This document shows positions 24,145-25,399 of a DNA stretch of 25,399 nucleotides, one piece after another (position 1 is the first letter of the stretch; every line of letters begins with the position of its first letter). Made by a program: the position numbers and the translations under genes. Origin of the DNA: Cyclobacteriaceae bacterium (GTDB lineage: Bacteria > Bacteroidota > Bacteroidia > Cytophagales > Cyclobacteriaceae); contig JAKISE010000040.1 in assembly GCA_021648745.1 (NCBI GenBank), positions 1-25,399 of the forward strand. The letters run 5' to 3'. The notes beneath the pieces were generated by a model. That model saw nothing but the letters and a program-made list of their open reading frames with translations, searched no databases and was not told the origin of the DNA.

Positions 24145-24208
24145 GCGAAGTTTATACCAATTATTATATGATAAAATGGATGACTGGCTAAACCCTGCAA
24201 AAGCATAG
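24102..24208 (+). other. A8 slippage tract and out-of-frame C-terminus of the HlyD gene
   Basis: A run of eight A (24102-24109) lies in CTA-AAA-AAA-AGG. With seven A the frame continues GGA-ATG-ACA as GMTIGGRIQ...YDKMDDWLNPAKA and stops at 24206-24208, 3 bp before the exporter ATG. That continuation fits the family and the operon spacing, while the as-read ending does not. A-tracts of this length are known sites of replication and transcription slippage. Confidence 0.85.
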
Positions 24209-24211
24209 AAA

Positions 24212-25399
24212 ATGGCAGGTGTAAAAATTAAACAACGTGATATTACCGATTGTGGTGCTGCTTGTATGGCTTCAGTAGCTGCTCATTACAAATTGGGTAT
24301 ACCTGTTTCTCGAATTAGGCAATACGCATCTACTGATAAGAGAGGTACCAATGTGCAAGGACTGTTAGAAGCAGCTGAAAAATTAAACTTTCAGGCCAAG
24401 GGAGTAAAAGGGGGCCTGGATAGTTTATCTAAAATACCCAAACCAGCAATCGCACATATTATTGTTAAAGAGGTATTACATCATTATGTGGTCATCTATA
24501 AAGTTACTTCCAAGTACATAGAAGTGATGGATCCGGCTTTTGGAGAACTTAAAAAGTATACCTACGAAGAATTTGATAAAGTATGGACGGGTGTACTGGT
24601 GCTTTTATTACCTAATGAAACGTTCGAGGAAAAAAGTGAAAAGGTTTCTATTATAGCAAGGTTATGGTTTTTGCTTAAACCTCATCGAAGCGTAATGGTG
24701 CAGTCACTGGTAGGGGCAGCGGTATATACCGTTATTGGCTTATCAACTTCTATATTTCTTCAAAAAATTATTGACTATGTAATACCTACGGGTAATACTA
24801 GCTTACTCAACTTAATGGCAATAGTAATGCTTATTTTGTTGGGTTTTCAGCTAGTAATTGGTGGTATGAAAACTGTTTTTATGCTTAAAACAGGGCAACA
24901 AATTGATGCCCGTTTGATACTAGGTTATTATAAACACTTGCTAAAACTACCCCAGCAGTTTTTTGACACCATGCGAGTGGGCGAAATTATTTCTCGTATA
25001 AACGATGCGGTAAAAATTAGGGCCTTTATAAACGATGCTTCTATAAACCTTGCCGTTAACTTGTTTATTGTGGTGTTTTCGTTTGTGCTTATGTTTACCT
25101 ACTACTGGAAGTTGGCACTTATTATGCTACTAATTATTCCTGTTTATCTTATTGTGTATATTATTATTAACCGCCTTAATAAAAAAGTACAGCGTAAATT
25201 AATGGAGCGAGCCGCAGAGTTGGAATCGCAACTGGTAGAATCGGTGAATACCGTACGTACTATTAAGCAGTTTGGCATCGAACACCATGCCAATATTAAT
25301 ACCGAAACAAGGTTCATCAATTTATTAAAATCCGTTTATACCTCGGGTATGAACGGGCTGTTTGCCACTACTTCTACCGAATTTGCCTCCAGGGCATTT
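24212..25399 (+). CDS. C39-peptidase ABC transporter (peptide cleavage and export), partial
   Basis: An inner-membrane exporter of the PCAT type, which cuts the double-glycine leader from a peptide and pumps the peptide out. The frame is open to the window edge (396 codons). The C39 domain (1-about 130) shows Gln8 and the catalytic Cys14 in QRDITDCGAACMAS, His91 in HHYVVIYK and Asp107 in MDPAFG, so the protease triad is complete. The ABC membrane domain begins near 155: helices at about 166-186 and 200-225, the RLILGYYKHLLKLPQQFF segment, and RVGEIISRINDA. The nucleotide-binding domain lies beyond the edge. The start ATG at 24212 is 3 bp after the frame-restored stop of the HlyD gene, so the two form an operon. 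The cargo peptide is not in this window. Confidence 0.93.
   Translation, partial: MAGVKIKQRDITDCGAACMASVAAHYKLGIPVSRIRQYASTDKRGTNVQGLLEAAEKLNFQAKGVKGGLDSLSKIPKPAIAHIIVKEVLHHYVVIYKVTSKYIEVMDPAFGELKKYTYEEFDKVWTGVLVLLLPNETFEEKSEKVSIIARLWFLLKPHRSVMVQSLVGAAVYTVIGLSTSIFLQKIIDYVIPTGNTSLLNLMAIVMLILLGFQLVIGGMKTVFMLKTGQQIDARLILGYYKHLLKLPQQFFDTMRVGEIISRINDAVKIRAFINDASINLAVNLFIVVFSFVLMFTYYWKLALIMLLIIPVYLIVYIIINRLNKKVQRKLMERAAELESQLVESVNTVRTIKQFGIEHHANINTETRFINLLKSVYTSGMNGLFATTSTEFASRAF

Overview
The window looks like a chromosomal segment of a low-GC member of the Bacteroidota, most likely a Cytophagales-type relative. Reasons: both recognisable tRNA promoters fit the Bacteroidota pattern TTG/TTTG - 19 bp - TAnnTTTG, Shine-Dalgarno sequences are mostly weak or absent, none of the four tRNA genes encodes its CCA end, and the genes are AT-rich. 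The genus cannot be named from this sequence alone.

Layout. (1) 1-8269 holds four genes: a secreted protein of unknown family (277-2304), a convergent monoacylglycerol-lipase-like hydrolase (2351-3193, minus), a large membrane-anchored protein with a propeller-like C-terminus (3478-6162), and an MscS-type mechanosensitive channel with a duplicated periplasmic domain (6194-8269). A possible 178-bp MITE-like element lies at 3262-3439. (2) 8335-21975 is the core information-processing cluster: tRNA-Tyr, tRNA-Gly, tRNA-Thr, tuf, terminator, second promoter, tRNA-Trp, secE, nusG, rplK, rplA, rplJ, rplL, a structured 147-bp leader, rpoB (TTG start), rpoC and a DUF3467 gene. The order is the conserved bacterial one, with translation elongation, protein export, transcription elongation, the L11/L1/L10/L12 ribosomal stalk and RNA polymerase beta and beta' made together. 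(3) 21976-22196 contains a strong terminator and palindromic repeats. (4) 22197-25399 is accessory: a NarL/FixJ-type response regulator on the minus strand, divergent from an HlyD-type adaptor gene followed by a C39-peptidase ABC exporter that runs off the right edge. This is the usual pair for cleaving and exporting double-glycine-leader peptides such as bacteriocins.

The most interesting part is the export locus. Eight tandem copies of an 8-bp unit end 15 bases before the HlyD start codon, and the HlyD gene carries an A8 tract. Read as given, the frame is lost at this tract and the last part of the adaptor is replaced. Skipping one base restores a family-like C-terminus that ends 3 bases before the exporter start. 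Both features are typical of slippage-prone (phase-variable) loci, although a sequencing error at A8 cannot be excluded here. In the core cluster, the two tRNA promoters share an unusual symmetric sequence at the expected start of transcription, and the rplL-rpoB gap has a chain of five potential hairpins, the last one abutting the rpoB start codon.
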